Source: Streptococcus sanguinis (GTDB lineage Bacteria; Bacillota; Bacilli; Lactobacillales; Streptococcaceae). From it: a DNA stretch of 64,000 nucleotides. Below the pieces are notes generated by a model. It saw only the letters and a program-made list of their open reading frames with translations, made no database searches and had not been told where the DNA came from. The position numbers and the translations under genes are program-made. The stretch lies in assembly GCF_900475275.1 (NCBI RefSeq), contig NZ_LS483364.1, positions 1,364,001 to 1,428,000 on the forward strand. The letters are read 5' to 3'. Positions 62,701 to 64,000 of this stretch are shown here, piece by piece. Positions within the stretch are counted from its first letter, which is position 1, and each line of letters starts with the position of its first letter.

Positions 62701-63993
62701 CACAAATTGCTTGTCTGGCGTGAAGGTCACTGCTCCATCTGGAGTAATGGTGTAGGTTCCTTTACCTGGAATCTTTTTCTCCTTACTTCCATCTTCGAAA
62801 GTTGGCTCTACTGAGTCATCAATTGGAACTAGTGGATCACCACCCGCAAAGGTTGGAATGCCAGTTTGAGGGACACCTTGAGGACCTGTGCTAGTCGCAT
62901 TGGTGCTGGTTGGTATCACCTTGGTAACGGTCGGTGTATAAGTCGCAGTTATTTCTGTACCGTTAGCATCGACTCGTTTAACCGTAACAGGTGTCGCCTT
63001 GCCAGTAAATTGCTTAACTGGTTTGAAGGTAATAGAACCATCTGAATTAATGGTATAAGTTCCTTGATTAGCCACTACCAAAGTGTCAGTCCCATTTTCA
63101 AAGGTCATGGACTTGGTCATATCGATTGGAACCGCTTGGTCACCTGGACTGAAAGTTGGCTTGCCACTTTGCGGTTGACCTTGGAGACCCGTTGATTCAA
63201 CATTGGTACTAGTAGGCGTTACCCGTGTTACCGTTGGCGTATAGGTGGCAGTAACTTCCGTGCCGTTCTTATCTACACGTTTAACAGTAACTGAAGCTGG
63301 GGTCCCCACATACTGTTTGTCTGGGGTAAAGGTGATAGTACCATCTGAGTTGATGGTATATTCTCCTACTCCTTGAACTGTCTTCTTAGGTTGACCATCT
63401 TCAAAGGTCATTGGAGAATCCATATCAATCGGAACTAGCGGATCACCACCTTGGAAGCTCGGGCTACCTATTTGCGGAACACCCTGAGGACCTGTGCTAG
63501 TCGCGTCGGTTCCTCTTGGAACCACTTCTTTCACAACTGCTTGGTATTTGACTGTAACAGGAGTGCCATTAGCATCGGTGCGAGTCAATTCAAGTTCTGG
63601 TGTTTCCCCCTTAAACTGCTTGACTGGAGTGAAGGTAACCTTACCATCAGAGTCCACTTCAAACTTACCGACATTCTGTACTTCTTTCACTGTTGAATGG
63701 TTATCAAACAATGGAGTTGAACCAGCTGGGAATGGAACAGAGTCGTGCCCTGGTGTGAAGGTCACTTTACCTTCTTGAACTTGACCTTGCAGGCCTTCTG
63801 TCTTATTTCCAACACCAGTTGGCTTTACTGCTGTCACCGTTGCTTGATATTTTGCCTTAGCGACGGTACCGTTGACATCTGCACGACTGACTTCAATTTC
63901 AGGTGTTTTACCTACAAATGTCTTAACAGGTGTAAAGGTAATATTACCATCAATATCCACTTCAAACTTGCCAACATTTTCAATTTCTTTCAC
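59740..63993 (-). CDS. CshA-type fibril surface protein, LPxTG-anchored (partial, 5' end outside)
   Basis: The C-terminal part (at least 1417 residues) of a giant fibrillar adhesin. It consists of 13 complete and one partial CshA-type repeats of about 101 residues, then a Pro-rich spacer (NPVQPERTITPAPP), LPKTGTEET sorting signal, a hydrophobic span and a KRKKKSED tail. The frame stays open to the window edge, so the secretion signal and the non-repeat ligand-binding domain lie beyond. CshA of S. gordonii binds fibronectin and other bacteria. Repeats alternate between two types in the middle. Nearby fbpA also concerns fibronectin; this may be coincidence. Confidence 0.93.
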   Translation of the reverse strand: MKEIENVGKFEVDIDGNITFTPVKTFVGKTPEIEVSRADVNGTVAKAKYQATVTAVKPTGVGNKTEGLQGQVQEGKVTFTPGHDSVPFPAGSTPLFDNHSTVKEVQNVGKFEVDSDGKVTFTPVKQFKGETPELELTRTDANGTPVTVKYQAVVKEVVPRGTDATSTGPQGVPQIGSPSFQGGDPLVPIDMDSPMTFEDGQPKKTVQGVGEYTINSDGTITFTPDKQYVGTPASVTVKRVDKNGTEVTATYTPTVTRVTPTSTNVESTGLQGQPQSGKPTFSPGDQAVPIDMTKSMTFENGTDTLVVANQGTYTINSDGSITFKPVKQFTGKATPVTVKRVDANGTEITATYTPTVTKVIPTSTNATSTGPQGVPQTGIPTFAGGDPLVPIDDSVEPTFEDGSKEKKIPGKGTYTITPDGAVTFTPDKQFVGKPDPITVKRVDKNGTPVTATYSPEFTKVTPTGTGTKTEGLQGQVQEGKVTFTPGHDSVPFPAGSTPLFGNGKNIKEVPNVGKFEVDADGKVTFTPDKQFKGETPELELTRVDANGTPVTVKYQAVVKEVIPTSTNVISTGPQGVPQTGTPTFAGGDPLVPIDDSVEPTFEDGSKKKTIPGQGTYTITPYGAVTFTPDKQFVGKPDPVTVKRVDKNGTPVTATYSPEFTKVTPTGTGDKTEGLQGQVQEGKVSFTPGHDSVPFPAGSTPLFDNNSTVKEVPNVGKFEVNADGKVTFTPDKQFKGETPELELTRVDANGTPITVKYQAVVKEVIPTGTNATSTGPQGVPQTGTPTFAGGDPLVPIDESVEPTFEDGSKEKKIPGQGTYTIAPDGVVTFTPEKQYVGKPDPVTVKRVDKNGTEVTATYSPEFTKVTPTGTGTKTEGLQGQVQEGKVSFTPGHNSVPFPAGSTPLFDNGSSVKEVPNVGKFEVDADGKVTFTPDKQFKGEIPELELTRTDANGTPVTVKYQAVVKEVIPTSTNTTSTGPQGVPQTGTPTFAGGDPLVPIDDSVVPSFDDGSKEKTIPGQGTYTITPDGAVTFTPDKQFVGKPDSVTVKRVDKNGTPVTATYSPEFAKVTPTGKDATSTNIKGHVQTGKPVFESGNPLVPIDETIAPTFEDGSKEKTIPGEGTYTITSDGTVTFTPEADFLGQGSGVTLIRRDKNGTSVTARYVPTVVAPSTSKDSVSSGRKGQAQTGTPTFEGAIDHAVAPTFADGSTEMVVPGEGTYRFTMLGAVTFVPEADFVGTARGVVVKRSDIYGNAVTATYTPTVLGSTATEDTGSTGLKGQPQTGKPIFEGDVDPTVPPTFEDGSTEKVVPGQGTYTIAPDGTVTFVPETGFVGQADGVTVIRKDRNGQMISAVYVPTVTENPVQPERTITPAPPSLSKSEGAKSLPKTGTEETSYLAASLLAGVSGLGLMGLEKRKKKSED
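59945..63993 (-). repeat. CshA-type repeat array, with a 606-bp super-repeat in the middle
   Basis: Repeat units of about 303 bp. Type A carries GLQGQVQEGKVTFTPGHDS and VPFPAGSTPLF; type B carries GPQGVPQTGTPTFAGGDP and LVPIDDSVEPTFEDGS. From about 60780 to 62900 they alternate B-A-B-A-B-A-B, and the same B-type site recurs at 61052, 61658, 62264 and 62870, exactly 606 bases apart. Outer units (about the last three and repeats 3-4) are of other subtypes and more diverged. This pattern points to recent duplication of a two-unit block. Confidence 0.88.
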
Positions 63994-64000
63994 ATTGGTA

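Noticed and set aside
59945..63993. Regular direct repeats that could suggest a CRISPR-like array, and several long plus-strand frames
   Set aside because: The repeats are coding, in one continuous minus-strand frame of a CshA-type protein with an LPxTG end. The opposite-strand frames recur only because the DNA repeats.

Overview
The window reads as a chromosomal segment of a viridans-group Streptococcus, most likely S. sanguinis or a close relative of the sanguinis/gordonii group. The basis is a CiaRH two-component system, a pst phosphate operon followed upstream by rsmF, an inositol monophosphatase, a UPF0223 protein, spxA and ribF/truB in the usual streptococcal order, PavA/FbpA, an antigen I/II adhesin and a giant CshA-type fibril protein, both with LPxTG sorting signals. 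This rests on recognised families and gene order, not on a database search.

Layout. 1-3840: the leucine operon on the minus strand (leuA, leuB, a small DUF1294 membrane protein, leuC running off the edge), preceded by a complete attenuator with a 17-residue leader peptide carrying three consecutive Leu codons. 3984-9562: a DUF1275 membrane protein, uridine kinase, a plus-strand pair (Gfo/Idh/MocA oxidoreductase and DEAD-box helicase), the peptidoglycan deacetylase PgdA and glyoxalase I. 9675-14937: a ketopantoate-reductase-like protein, ciaH/ciaR, a Gln/Asn-rich membrane-anchored protein, and a short-chain dehydrogenase/SMR efflux/Xre regulator group. 15205-22099: the antigen I/II adhesin and aminopeptidase N. 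22252-27237: pstS-pstC-pstA-pstB-pstB-phoU. 27368-33095: rsmF, inositol monophosphatase, UPF0223, spxA, ribF, truB and an alpha/beta hydrolase next to a decayed copy of itself.

33488-44950: accessory and transport genes. These are a four-gene overlapping cluster led by a DUF2130 protein, a heterodimeric ABC exporter behind a TetR repressor with a perfect 17-bp operator, an HrtAB-like ABC system with a second TetR regulator, and an unrecognised plus-strand gene. 45021-49625: a zinc alcohol dehydrogenase with a MerR-style 19-bp spacer promoter, a lipoprotein, an acetyltransferase, a MetE-like protein and a hydrolase. 49791-55926: a DUF1722 protein, pheT, an acetyltransferase and pheS behind a Phe T-box, then an isolated TrpX-type binding protein behind its own T-box. 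56421-57662: an AT-rich gene for a zinc-finger RES-domain protein, the most foreign-looking gene of the window. 57902-63993: fbpA/pavA convergent with the CshA-type fibril gene, whose 5' end lies outside.

Together the window joins amino-acid supply controlled by attenuation (leu, phe, trp-type leaders), phosphate uptake, envelope stress sensing (CiaRH, Spx, PgdA) and host-surface adhesion. I see no prophage, CRISPR array, insertion sequence, rRNA or tRNA gene. The best candidates for something undescribed are the RES/zinc-finger protein, the alcohol dehydrogenase control region, the PstB paralog lacking its H-loop histidine, and the orphan T-box-controlled binding protein.
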